Below the pieces are notes generated by a model. That model was given only the letters and a program-made list of their open reading frames with translations, made no database searches and was not told the origin of the DNA. From NCBI GenBank assembly GCA_910588555.1, contig CAJUPC010000015.1, forward strand, positions 1 to 50,439: a stretch of 50,439 nucleotides of DNA, in the 5' to 3' direction. Shown here piece after piece: positions 23,181-32,076 of the stretch; positions within the stretch are counted from its first letter, which is position 1, and each line of letters opens with the position of its first letter. Source of the DNA: Candidatus Gastranaerophilales bacterium (GTDB taxonomy: Bacteria > Cyanobacteriota > Vampirovibrionia > Gastranaerophilales > Gastranaerophilaceae). The translations under genes were made by a program, and so were the position numbers.

Positions 23181-25996
23181 GCTGTTTTTTCAAGTTTGTT
23201 ATCTTTTTCAGACGGATTATTTCCTTGCTTATCACGTTTTATGTAAGCATAAGCCGCGCCTCCGAATGCCGCAAGTGCAGCGCCTGAGAAAATAATTGTT
23301 TTTGTCCATTTGTTGCGGATTTTTTGAACACCGTCTTTTAATGCGTCTGCTATTGCATACCCTCTGCCAACAAGTCGATTAAGTCTTGATGTCCCACGGT
23401 TTTTAATGCCTTTGTTTATTTCAAAAACTTCTGTCATATAACGTCTGTTAGCTGATTTGCCGCCGTTATATGCCGCATTTTCATGCCAGTCTATTTTTTG
23501 TCTGATAGAATCTCTTACCATTTGACCATAATCAGAAAGAGTTCCTTCCTGTGCAGATTTTTGATAATCTGTTACGGCTTGAAGAATGCATTCTTTTACT
23601 TCTGATGCGTTAGAAAACATCCTCTGCGCATCAACAGCATTACTTAACTCTTCGCCTGAAAGTTTTGAAAACATTGACATATCAAGTTTTAAATCTTCCG
23701 GGCTTCTAAGATATGCATTTTTGGTCAAATAACCTCTTGCTGAAGAAATAAAATCGGGTGCTCCGCCTGTTTTTGTTGAAATTACCGGAGTTCCAGAGGC
23801 AAAGGACTCAAGCGGCGTAATTCCGCAAGGTTCAAATCTTGATGTAAAGATTGAATATGTTGCACAGCCAACAAGTCTGTTCGGGAAGAAGCCGTTTACA
23901 TAGCAGGCATTACCCTTGTATATTCCTCCGTCAAGTTCTTCGATTTGGCGCAAGATATCTTTTACCCAGCCGTAATCTCTTGCATGTTGGTCCCAAACGC
24001 CTGCTCCGACAATTAATTTGGCATGTTTTTTAATTTCTTTATCAATTTTCGGGTCTTTAAGAAAATCTAAGAAGGCCTGAAATGTTGACGGATACCCCTT
24101 TTGTCTATCAGGTCTTCCCCATCCCATAAAGAGCATATCGCCGTCTTTGAATTCAGACAGATGTCCAAGTACTGTTGCTCCTTTTTCACTTATTTGTTTT
24201 TGCGTGAAAAACATCATTGTAACAGCATTTTGACCGCCTTTTTTATAAGCTTCTGCAATAGAATTTAAAAACCATTTTGTGTTTGCTTTTTTAGCTTTTA
24301 AAACTTCATTAATATTATCGGATACAATACTGCCGTTTTCAATAACGGGTTTGTATTCGTAAGTTGTGAATTTGTCTTTTAGTTTTGTCAGTCCGTTAAT
24401 TTCTCCGCCTTGACAGAAATTTGCAGTCGGGTCGTTTAATCTGAGGTTTGCAGGTGTACTGCCGTTTGTAATATCAATTGTATTAATTTCAGCAAGTTTG
24501 CCTGTCAGAAATTGTGCAATATCAGGTGTTGACATTGACTTCATTTCTTTACCATAGTTTACCGAAACCGTTCCTGAGGACATATTTTGCGGGTTAAGTC
24601 TTGTTGCCGCAACAGGAGTCATTGTAATATTGAAAGTTCTCAAATCTCTTGCCTCGTCAACAAAATTATCCAAGAAGTTTTCCATGTACGGGCGCATAAT
24701 CTGATTTACATACCGTCTTTCTTCATCGGTTGCAGCTGCCCATCTAGCTTGAATGCTCCGAACAGTTTTGATTTGCGGGTGATTATTTAAAGATTTAATA
24801 TCTTCTTCCGAGGCAACCATTTTGAAAAATTCAAACGGGTCGCTTTCTGCCCCTTGGTAATCTCTTCCGGGATTGTGGAAAGTTCCGTGGACTTTCAAAC
24901 CGTTGTAATATTCGTTTCCAAAATGAGATTTGTCTGCTATTGCGTTCATAACCATAAACGCAGGACGGTCATGAAGCCACCAGTTTGCAGGGTTGTAGTG
25001 GCCGTGTTCGGGGGTGTTTAAACGCGGCATAAGTTCTACAAGCGCTCTGTTATTGTCTGCATATGATACGTTTGTGCTTATGCTTCTTACTCCGCCGTTT
25101 TTAACAGCAGAACCTGTTGTACCGTATGTGCCGTAAGTACCGTAGGTTCCATAGGTGCCGTATGTTCCGCCGCCAACTTTTTCTCCTGCACCGTACGCAT
25201 TTTCAAATCTTGCCAGTCCTTCTGTATGGATAAAATATGATGCATTACGTTCATTTACTTTCGGTGCAGCTTTGCTTTTAATTGCGGCAATTCCCTGTTC
25301 AATTTCTTCTGAACTTAGTTTTTGTACTTCTGCTTTCTTTTGGAAATCTCTTATTGCAATATCGACAGAATCCTCAATGTCTGCGGCTCTAAATAGTCTA
25401 TAACTTATTTCTTGAGGTTTGGAAATATCTGTTTCAGATGGTCTGGTGAAAGAACCTTGAATTCCGGCATCTACAAGTCTAATAAATTTCGAATTTCCTT
25501 TAGCATCGGGTGCAAGCTGTATTGCGTATGCAAGTTCTTCTCCCTCTTTAAGATTTAATCTTTTTGCAATATCAGCTAAAGTTTCATGTTGTTTTGCGTT
25601 GTAAAAGTTTTGTTCAGGATATGCTTCAAGGTAAGTTCCGTCTTTTTTTGTTAGTTTTACAACTTTAATACCTCCATCAGCATTATCATAACTGTGGTAT
25701 GGCGAGAAATCTCTGACATCTGCCTGTTCATGTAATCTCCAGCTTACGGGAGCTTCGTAAGAAACAACGCCTAAGCCGCCTTGATCATAAGGTTTTATCC
25801 TATATCTTTTATTTTCAGGTGCGTAAGATACAAACTGATGTATATTTTTATCAGCACCCGTAAATGAAAGCTGTATACTTCGGGGGGGGGGCGCGCTCAT
25901 TGAAATCGGTACTGAATTGTTTACCGAATTAACTGTTTTGTCGCATCTCTTGATGTTGTTTGCCTGAGTTAACGGCATTACCGGAGTTACACGCAT
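23177..25996 (-). CDS. Glycogen/starch synthase-like glycosyltransferase, tail-anchored, with a C10 tract near the start
   Basis: GT5/GT4-type glucosyltransferase of unusual build (939 residues; bacterial GlgA is about 480). Order: a low-complexity start with PPP at residues 36-38 encoded by a C10 tract, IQLSFTG, a GT5-like N-lobe start YDQGGLGVVSYEAPVSW (the family's K-x-GGLGDV site), a five-fold TYG repeat near residue 290, WWLHDRPAF, then the C-lobe with MGWGRPDRQKGY and the donor site SRFEPCGITPLESFASGTPV. The C-terminus has one membrane helix (IIFSGAALAAFGGAAYAYI) and a charged tail. The Lys of the KTGGLGD motif reads Gln, so activity and substrate are uncertain. Only the present tract length (or a multiple of 3 from it) keeps the ATG in frame. 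Confidence 0.75.
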   Translation of the reverse strand: MRVTPVMPLTQANNIKRCDKTVNSVNNSVPISMSAPPPRSIQLSFTGADKNIHQFVSYAPENKRYRIKPYDQGGLGVVSYEAPVSWRLHEQADVRDFSPYHSYDNADGGIKVVKLTKKDGTYLEAYPEQNFYNAKQHETLADIAKRLNLKEGEELAYAIQLAPDAKGNSKFIRLVDAGIQGSFTRPSETDISKPQEISYRLFRAADIEDSVDIAIRDFQKKAEVQKLSSEEIEQGIAAIKSKAAPKVNERNASYFIHTEGLARFENAYGAGEKVGGGTYGTYGTYGTYGTYGTTGSAVKNGGVRSISTNVSYADNNRALVELMPRLNTPEHGHYNPANWWLHDRPAFMVMNAIADKSHFGNEYYNGLKVHGTFHNPGRDYQGAESDPFEFFKMVASEEDIKSLNNHPQIKTVRSIQARWAAATDEERRYVNQIMRPYMENFLDNFVDEARDLRTFNITMTPVAATRLNPQNMSSGTVSVNYGKEMKSMSTPDIAQFLTGKLAEINTIDITNGSTPANLRLNDPTANFCQGGEINGLTKLKDKFTTYEYKPVIENGSIVSDNINEVLKAKKANTKWFLNSIAEAYKKGGQNAVTMMFFTQKQISEKGATVLGHLSEFKDGDMLFMGWGRPDRQKGYPSTFQAFLDFLKDPKIDKEIKKHAKLIVGAGVWDQHARDYGWVKDILRQIEELDGGIYKGNACYVNGFFPNRLVGCATYSIFTSRFEPCGITPLESFASGTPVISTKTGGAPDFISSARGYLTKNAYLRSPEDLKLDMSMFSKLSGEELSNAVDAQRMFSNASEVKECILQAVTDYQKSAQEGTLSDYGQMVRDSIRQKIDWHENAAYNGGKSANRRYMTEVFEINKGIKNRGTSRLNRLVGRGYAIADALKDGVQKIRNKWTKTIIFSGAALAAFGGAAYAYIKRDKQGNNPSEKDNKLEKTA
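25121..25165. repeat. Five tandem 9-bp units encoding Thr-Tyr-Gly
   Basis: Five consecutive 9-bp units (ACCGTATGT-like on the plus strand) inside the glycogen-synthase-like gene, coding (TYG)5. Third-codon positions vary between units, so the repeat is kept at protein level rather than being a fresh DNA expansion. Copy number can change without a frameshift. Confidence 0.85.
25882..25891. repeat. G10/C10 homopolymer near the start of the glycogen-synthase-like gene
   Basis: Ten G on the plus strand, encoding Pro36-38 plus the first base of Arg39 on the minus strand. Unlike the three pilin tracts, this one is in frame. Its CTTCG(n) flank matches one side of the tract at 33628-33640. Confidence 0.85.
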
Positions 25997-26218
25997 AATT
26001 TTACACCCTTTATCCTATATATTTAACACTAATTTTTGCAGAAAATATCTCTTCCCTGCATTTATTGTAAAACATCAGCAAAAATTAATTCAATAGTTAA
26101 CAGGGGTATTGTTAAGGAATGTTAAGTGCTTTTTGTCAGCATTGTGTAAATTTTTTTCAATAATTCAAGATATTTTTTCTCGTTTCAAGTAGAATTATTT
26201 TTAGAAAAAGGGGAAACA

Positions 26219-27499
26219 ATGGAAAGATTTTTTGGATTATTAGGAATAGTTTTTATATTCGGTATAGCATTTTTAATGTCGAATAACAGAAAGGCAATAA
26301 ATTATAAAACGGTCGGTATGGGATTTTTGTTACAAGTTCTGCTGGCTGTTTTTATTTTTAAAGTTCCTTTTGGCAGAATGTTGTTTATGAATATCGGTAT
26401 GTTTGTTCAAAAAATTCTTGATTTTGCAAAAGATGGCGGTGCATTTGTTTTCGGAACTTTAATGGATGGAGACAAACTTGTTGAAATTTTTGGAAGCGGA
26501 GCGGGTGTGTTTGCACTCCAGCTTATTGCTTCGTTAATATTTATGATGATTTTGGTAAATATTCTTTACTATTATGGAATAATGCAAAGAGTTGTTCCTG
26601 TAATAGGCAAGGCTATGAATAAATTAATGAATGTAAGCGGTGCTGAGGCATTATCAAATGTTGCCAGTGCATTTGTCGGACAAATTGCGGCACAGATTAT
26701 GATTAGACCCTATCTTGCAAAATTAACACGTTCAGAACTTTTAGCCTCTATGACAGGAAGTATGGCGTGTATTTCAATGGCGACAATGCCAATTTATATC
26801 GGAATGGGTGTTCCTGCGCAGTACTTGCTTGCGGCTTCTGTTATGGCAGCTCCGGGGGCTCTTGTACTGTCAAAGATTGTTTATCCTGAAACAGGAATTC
26901 CCGAAACAAGTGAAGATATTAAAATTACTTACAGCAAACGCAGAAAACCTTATATAAACCTTTTTGACGCAATTTCAGCAGGTGCTTCCGAAGGTATGAA
27001 GGTTGCAATTAATGTTATTGCAATGATTTTGGCACTTGTTGCGCTTGTAGCTATGGTTGACTGGGCTTTAGGCGGAATTGGTGCGTTTATTGTAAAATAT
27101 CTGCATATTAATTTTGTCACTTTTGATTTAAATGATTTGTCACTTAAGTTAATTTTAGGTAAAATTTTCGCTATATTTGCATATTTTATGGGTGTTCCTA
27201 TAGCAGAAACTACTACTGTCGGAAGTCTTATGGGTACAAAGCTTGTATTAAACGAAATGGTAGCATATTATGATTTGACAACTATGCCTCAAATGCTTTC
27301 CGATAAAAGCTTTTTGATTGCAAGTTTTGCGTTATGCAGTTTTGGTAACTTCGGCTCAATTGCAATTCAATTAGGCGGTATTGGCGAACTTGCTCCTAAC
27401 CAGCGTAAAAACCTGGCTCGTTTGGGAGTCAGAGCTTTAATTTGCGGAACTTTAACCTGTTATATGTCTGCGGCTATAGTTGGTGTTTTATTCAACTGA
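26219..27499 (+). CDS. Concentrative nucleoside transporter (CNT/NupC) family protein
   Basis: Multi-pass inner-membrane protein of 426 residues with the CNT layout: hydrophobic N-terminus, a gate-like region with GSGAGVFALQLIASLIFMMILV, the core AEALSNVASAFVGQIAAQIM, and the C-terminal GTKLVLNEMVAYYDL that matches the CNT NEFVAY motif. Family members import nucleosides with Na+ or H+. The usual GQTEAP-type substrate motif reads GQIAAQ here, so the acidic ligand residue is missing and the substrate may differ. Start follows AAAAGGGG. It converges on emrB with a 12-bp overlap. Confidence 0.8.
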   Translation: MERFFGLLGIVFIFGIAFLMSNNRKAINYKTVGMGFLLQVLLAVFIFKVPFGRMLFMNIGMFVQKILDFAKDGGAFVFGTLMDGDKLVEIFGSGAGVFALQLIASLIFMMILVNILYYYGIMQRVVPVIGKAMNKLMNVSGAEALSNVASAFVGQIAAQIMIRPYLAKLTRSELLASMTGSMACISMATMPIYIGMGVPAQYLLAASVMAAPGALVLSKIVYPETGIPETSEDIKITYSKRRKPYINLFDAISAGASEGMKVAINVIAMILALVALVAMVDWALGGIGAFIVKYLHINFVTFDLNDLSLKLILGKIFAIFAYFMGVPIAETTTVGSLMGTKLVLNEMVAYYDLTTMPQMLSDKSFLIASFALCSFGNFGSIAIQLGGIGELAPNQRKNLARLGVRALICGTLTCYMSAAIVGVLFN

Positions 27500-29020
27500 T
27501 TTGCGTGTTTTTAGTAACAAAAGAAAAGGTATAATTGAAATGCTTATTAATGCTAGTACTGAAAATGCGTCAAAAAATGCACCGAGTCTTGCCTGTTGCA
27601 AAAGTTCTTTGTAAAGCATTCCGTTAGCTTTTTTGTGTGCAAGAATTGAAGGATAAAGCATTGAAAATTTAGTCTGTAATGCCATTAATTTTGTTCTGAA
27701 AATAAGATTATGTGCTGCAAGATTTCCGGTCAGATATGTTTGATGTATCTGTGATACTCTTGCTATAAATGTAGCTGACATTGCAGTTGCTATGGCTGTC
27801 ATAATGTTTTTGAAAAGTGCATGCAATGCAGCAGCGTCAGCGTTTTTAGCTGCGGGCAATGTTTGGAATGATAACGCAGTTATGGGCACAAATGCAGCCG
27901 ATACACCGATACAAAGTAAAATATTAGGCAAAATTATGCTTTCCATTGAAGAGGTAGGGTTCATTTGGGTCAGCATTAAAACTGATATTCCCATTATCAA
28001 AAGACCTATCGACGCAAGTATTTTGGGTTTGACGAAACGTGAAATCTCTCCTGCTGCAATCAATCCTATAAGACAGACAATTGCTCTCGGAAACATTGCC
28101 AAACCGGACATAGAAGGACTATAGCCCAATAAACTCTGTACAAACATCGGTACCAGTAAAAGGGTTGAATATAACATTACATTTATAAATGAACTTATAA
28201 ATGTGCCAACAAGAAAATTCCTATCCTTAAATACTCTTATATCAATTACAGGATACTTATATTCCAATTCCCATACATAGAAAAAAACGAATGCCAGAAC
28301 GCAAATTCCGGTTGTCCAGCATATCCATGGTGTATCAAACCAGTTGTATTGTTGGCCTTTATCTAAAACTATCTGCATACAACCCATCGCAATAACTATT
28401 GCAATATATCCTGTTATATCAAATCTTTTGTTATATTTAAGTTTTTGAGGTTTTTCATCCGATACAAAAAGTTTAACAAGTAAAAATGCAATCATACATA
28501 AAGGAATATTTATAATAAAAATCCACTGCCATGACCAGTTATCAGTTAAAAATCCGCCTAAGAACGGTCCTGCAAGTGGTGAAAACAATGCCGCAATACC
28601 AAATAGCCCCATAGCCAGTCCGCGCTTTTCTGCAGGAAAAACTTCCAGCAAAACAGCTTGACAAACAGGCAGAATACAGCCGCTTCCTACACCTTGAACA
28701 ATTCGTGCTGCAATCAATGTTTGCAGGTTTGGAGCAAGAACACATAAAAGGCAGCCTAGTGCAAATATCCATATACTGTAATAAAGCAATAATTTTTTAC
28801 CTATAGTTCTGACAAGGTAGCCTGTCACAGGAAGCATTAAACCTCCTGAAATTATGTAACAGGTTATTACTGTGTTGGCTTCATATTGTGTCGCACCATA
28901 AAAACCTGCGATATGCGGCTGGCTTACATTTGTAGCAGAAGATGCAGAAAGTGCCAAAAATGATGGAAGCAATACAGATAAGGCTGCTATATATGGGTTT
29001 ATCTGCTTTTTATCATTCAT
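27488..29020 (-). CDS. emrB: EmrB/QacA-type MFS drug efflux pump (DHA2, 14 TM)
   Basis: Proton-driven multidrug exporter of 510 residues with about 14 membrane segments. The DHA2 motif C region is visible in LAMGLFGIAALFSPLAGPFLGGFL, and the motif A region in GYLVRTIGKKLLL; ARIVQGVGSGCILP follows. It overlaps the emrA stop by one base and is the last gene of marR-emrA-emrB. With EmrA and the outer-membrane factor encoded divergently it should form a tripartite pump across both membranes. Confidence 0.9.
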   Translation of the reverse strand: MNDKKQINPYIAALSVLLPSFLALSASSATNVSQPHIAGFYGATQYEANTVITCYIISGGLMLPVTGYLVRTIGKKLLLYYSIWIFALGCLLCVLAPNLQTLIAARIVQGVGSGCILPVCQAVLLEVFPAEKRGLAMGLFGIAALFSPLAGPFLGGFLTDNWSWQWIFIINIPLCMIAFLLVKLFVSDEKPQKLKYNKRFDITGYIAIVIAMGCMQIVLDKGQQYNWFDTPWICWTTGICVLAFVFFYVWELEYKYPVIDIRVFKDRNFLVGTFISSFINVMLYSTLLLVPMFVQSLLGYSPSMSGLAMFPRAIVCLIGLIAAGEISRFVKPKILASIGLLIMGISVLMLTQMNPTSSMESIILPNILLCIGVSAAFVPITALSFQTLPAAKNADAAALHALFKNIMTAIATAMSATFIARVSQIHQTYLTGNLAAHNLIFRTKLMALQTKFSMLYPSILAHKKANGMLYKELLQQARLGAFFDAFSVLALISISIIPFLLLLKTRKSVE

Positions 29021-30117
29021 TACTTGACCTTAACTCTAGGTACTACAGACATGCCAGGGACTATATTATAATTTTTTATATCTTCATCAAATACGATTTT
29101 GACAGGAATTCTTTGAACAATTTTTACATAACTTCCTACAGCATTTTCAGGCGGGAAAAGACTGGATTTTGCACCTGTTGCTCGCTGAATACTGTCTATA
29201 TGCCCTTTAAATCTTTTGTTAGGATAAGTGTCAACTTTTATAGAAACAGATTGGCCTTTTTTCATGTTTGTAAGTTGGATTTCTTTAAAATTAGCTATAA
29301 TCCAAACTTTTTCAGGAACTATTTCCATTAAAGGCTGTCCGATTTGAACATAGTTGCCTTTTTCTACGCTTCTTGCCGAAACCATTCCGGCTTGCGGTGC
29401 GTAAATTTTGGTGTATGAAAGATTTAATTCAGCCTGTTCAACTTCTGCTTCAAGGCGTTTTATTTCTGCCCTTACAGCTTTTGATTTGGCTTTATGTGCT
29501 TCAAGAGCTGATTGTATTGCTTTAGATTTTTCTGCAGCAGCTTTGTGGTTTGCCAGAGCCACGGTATAGTGATTGGAACTGTTGTCGTAATCTTGTTTTG
29601 ATACTATTCCTTCTTTATACATATCTGTGTATCTTTTGTGGTCTTTCTGTGCAAAGTCAAGATTTGATTTGGTTGAGTTTATGTCTTCAAATGACTGTTG
29701 AACATTTGAACCGCCTTCATCAATTTGTTTTTCCGTAACGTCTAATTTTGCTTTAGCTTCTTCTAGTTTTGCTTCTGCCTGATGAAGCTTTACTTCATAA
29801 TCCGCAGGGTCTATTTCTACAAGTAATTGACCTGCTTTTACTTCTTCATTGTCATCAACAAGAAGGTTTATTACCTGTCCCGATACTCTTGGTGCAGCAG
29901 AAATTAGTCTGCCTTCAATAAATGCGTCATCAGTTGACTGAAAATATGTTGAATGAATTGCAGAAGCAATTCCTAGTATAAGAAGTGCAAGTGCTGTTGC
30001 AGCAGGTACAATTACACGTTTTTTCTTATATTCGGGACGTTTCTTTTTTGCTTTTGCTTTTTTTGTTTTTAATCTTTCTTTAGCTTTTTGTTCAAATTCT
30101 TTCGGGGTTTCTTCCAT
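29020..30117 (-). CDS. emrA: EmrA/HlyD-type membrane fusion protein
   Basis: Periplasmic adaptor of 365 residues. A Lys-rich cytoplasmic tail, one membrane helix (IVPAATALALLILGIASAI), a split biotinyl-lipoyl domain (SAAPRVSGQVINLLVDDNEEV and APQAGMVSARSVEKGNYV), a coiled-coil hairpin between them (about residues 115-235, A/E/K-rich), and a beta-barrel with the EmrA motif WIIANFKEIQL. The ATG follows GAGGTAGG. It links EmrB to an outer-membrane channel. Confidence 0.92.
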   Translation of the reverse strand: MEETPKEFEQKAKERLKTKKAKAKKKRPEYKKKRVIVPAATALALLILGIASAIHSTYFQSTDDAFIEGRLISAAPRVSGQVINLLVDDNEEVKAGQLLVEIDPADYEVKLHQAEAKLEEAKAKLDVTEKQIDEGGSNVQQSFEDINSTKSNLDFAQKDHKRYTDMYKEGIVSKQDYDNSSNHYTVALANHKAAAEKSKAIQSALEAHKAKSKAVRAEIKRLEAEVEQAELNLSYTKIYAPQAGMVSARSVEKGNYVQIGQPLMEIVPEKVWIIANFKEIQLTNMKKGQSVSIKVDTYPNKRFKGHIDSIQRATGAKSSLFPPENAVGSYVKIVQRIPVKIVFDEDIKNYNIVPGMSVVPRVKVK

Positions 30118-30126
30118 TTCCTACCT

Positions 30127-30585
30127 CTATATCTGTATATTTAAATTCTTTTCTAAGTTTTCTTTAATCTTATTTAAAACTTTTAAACAGCTTTCAAGTT
30201 CCTCATCGCTTATACCATCAACAGTTTCCTGCCAGTGTTTTATAACTGATGGGACAACTTTTTGGTGAGCTTGTCTGCCCTTTTCAGTAATATTAATTTT
30301 GTAAATTTTGCGTTTATTTACATCAGGTGTCTTTGTTACAAGTTCAGCTTTTTCTAAGATATTGATTATTCTTGTGATATTAGGTCTGTCTTTGAGTGTC
30401 AATGCTCCGATTTGGCGCTGATAAAGTCCGTCATGGTCAATTATTGCTGTCAGAACTGTAAATTGTTCAGGGGTTATCGAATATTTTTCTTGAGCAAATC
30501 TGTGATTAGCAATTGCACGAACCATTTTACCTATCCGTACCAGTTTAAAACCTATTCTGCTTTCCAGTAAATTTGACTTGTTCAT
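30127..30585 (-). CDS. MarR family transcriptional regulator
   Basis: Winged-helix repressor of 152 residues: EKYSITPEQFTVLTAII, the recognition-helix region LTLKDRPNITRIINILEKAELVTK and the wing DVNKRKIYKINITEKG. It heads the efflux operon and faces a 24-bp perfect palindrome 5 bp from its start, a likely autoregulatory operator also controlling the divergent outer-membrane factor. The ATG at 30585 is preferred; the frame is open further upstream, but that region is the operator. No clear Shine-Dalgarno precedes the ATG. Confidence 0.9.
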   Translation of the reverse strand: MNKSNLLESRIGFKLVRIGKMVRAIANHRFAQEKYSITPEQFTVLTAIIDHDGLYQRQIGALTLKDRPNITRIINILEKAELVTKTPDVNKRKIYKINITEKGRQAHQKVVPSVIKHWQETVDGISDEELESCLKVLNKIKENLEKNLNIQI

Positions 30586-30589
30586 GATA

Positions 30590-30613
30590 TTTGTGTTATT
30601 ATAATAACACAAA
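30590..30613. promoter_or_regulatory. 24-bp palindromic operator with symmetric -10 boxes
   Basis: A perfect palindrome, TTTGTGTTATTA and its complement, lies between marR and the outer-membrane-factor gene. Its centre reads TATAAT on both strands (30600-30605 on plus, 30598-30603 on minus), so a bound MarR dimer would block both divergent promoters. The -35 boxes are weak. Confidence 0.75.
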
Positions 30614-30629
30614 AAGGAAAATAGCAAGC

Positions 30630-32012
30630 ATGAAAATTTTTAAGATTTTATTTACCCTCCTAATATTGTTATGCAATATATCGGCAGCTCAGGCAAAATT
30701 TACAAATAGTGATGATTATAGAATTGAATATCTTAATTTGGATTGGTGGCAACAATATAATGATCCTGTTTTGACTGGTTATATAACAACAGCTTTTCAT
30801 AACAATCAGGATTTAAAAATTGCTGCATTAAATGTTAAACAGTCTCAACAGGTCGTAAAACAAGCATTTGCCAATCAGCTTCCACAATTGCGTTTTCAAG
30901 GTGATATTTCAAAAGATATAAGCGCTTCCGACGTAAAATTTGGTGATGTTGTAATACATGATTATAACCAGAGTAATTTCTTTCTCCCTCTTACCATGAG
31001 TTATGAAATCGATATTTGGGGAGAAAATTATCTTAAAACCAAATCAATAAAAAAACAGCTTGAAATGGTTAAAGAAAACGAAAGAGCTTCTTATATCGCA
31101 CTTACATCAGCCGTTGCTTCGCAATATTTTAATCTGATAAAACTTGATAAACTTGTAAAAATTCAAGAAGAATTGCTTAAACTCCAAACTGAAATTGTGA
31201 GATTAGAAGAAATTAAATATAACAACGGCTTATGTCCTATAAGTGAATTGTTGGATGAAAAGCAGAATTTAACCGGTTTTCAAGAAGAACTAAATACTTA
31301 TAATGAAAGTAGAGCAATAGTCGGCAGAGAACTCGGTGTTCTTACGGGACAAAGAGAAAAAGATTTAACAGAAATGCCGCGAAATGATTATTCTTCTGTT
31401 AGTATAATTTGTCTGCCAAAAAATATTAATGCAGAAGTTATTCAATACAGACCTGATTATTTAAAAGCCGAAGATTACCTTGAAAAAATCGGTATAGATG
31501 TAAAAGTTGCAAGACGAGATTTTTTGCCGAAATTTATTCTCTACGGTCAAGCCGGATTTAATGCGTACAGTCTTGGTAATATTTTTGGAAATCATACATT
31601 TAAGTCAGGATTTGGAGTATTGCCTGTTATTGATTTGTTCACCGGCGGCGCAAAAACTGCTCATTTGAAATATAAAAAATTAGAACTTGAAAAAGCTCGT
31701 CAAATTTATGAAAGAACTATATTGACATCAATTCAAGAGGTAAATAATTCATTGAATACCGCAATAACACGTGATTTAAATTATAAAGAAAGTTTGAAAC
31801 GCTACAGCCTCGAACAGGAAAAATTTGCTCTTGCGGATAAAAAATATAATATAGGAGCAAAATCTGTACTTGATAGAATGAAAGATGAAAAGAAACTTCT
31901 CAATGCAGAAAAAGACAAAATTAACAGTCAAATAAATTATGTTATTTCAACAGTGAATATTTATAAAGCAGTTGGCGGTAAAGATTTCACTAAAATTGAT
32001 GACAGTCTATAA
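30630..32012 (+). CDS. Outer membrane efflux factor (TolC/NodT/OprM type)
   Basis: Outer-membrane channel of tripartite pumps. Signal peptide MKIFKILFTLLILLCNISAAQA, then the OEP pattern with two long coiled-coil helical repeats: WWQQYNDPVLTGYITTAF...NQDLKIAALNV, YEIDIWGENYLKTKS, AEVIQYRPDYLKAEDYL, and LPVIDLFTGGAKTAHLKYK. Length 460 is typical. No lipobox Cys is seen at the signal cleavage. The ATG at 30630 follows AAGGAAA. Divergent from marR-emrAB and sharing its operator, so the full pump is regulated from one site. Confidence 0.9.
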   Translation: MKIFKILFTLLILLCNISAAQAKFTNSDDYRIEYLNLDWWQQYNDPVLTGYITTAFHNNQDLKIAALNVKQSQQVVKQAFANQLPQLRFQGDISKDISASDVKFGDVVIHDYNQSNFFLPLTMSYEIDIWGENYLKTKSIKKQLEMVKENERASYIALTSAVASQYFNLIKLDKLVKIQEELLKLQTEIVRLEEIKYNNGLCPISELLDEKQNLTGFQEELNTYNESRAIVGRELGVLTGQREKDLTEMPRNDYSSVSIICLPKNINAEVIQYRPDYLKAEDYLEKIGIDVKVARRDFLPKFILYGQAGFNAYSLGNIFGNHTFKSGFGVLPVIDLFTGGAKTAHLKYKKLELEKARQIYERTILTSIQEVNNSLNTAITRDLNYKESLKRYSLEQEKFALADKKYNIGAKSVLDRMKDEKKLLNAEKDKINSQINYVISTVNIYKAVGGKDFTKIDDSL

Positions 32013-32061
32013 TTTGCCTGACTGACTTAGACTTTTGCGTAATTCTTTTTATTAAAAACAG

Positions 32062-32070
32062 TGATTTAAT
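32062..32070 (+). promoter_or_regulatory. Extended -10 for the secreted-protein gene, leaderless layout
   Basis: TGA-TTTAAT followed by exactly 6 nt and the ATG. Transcription would start at or next to the A of the ATG. No Shine-Dalgarno sequence is present. Confidence 0.5.
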
Positions 32071-32076
32071 AGTGTT

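Noticed and set aside
25121..25165. CRISPR or non-coding satellite
   Set aside because: The 9-bp units keep the reading frame and encode TYG with synonymous changes; there are no spacers.
25997..26218. 222 bp between the glycogen-synthase-like gene and the nucleoside transporter gene
   Set aside because: AT-rich, with no convincing promoter pair, small RNA or ORF beyond the ribosome site before 26219.
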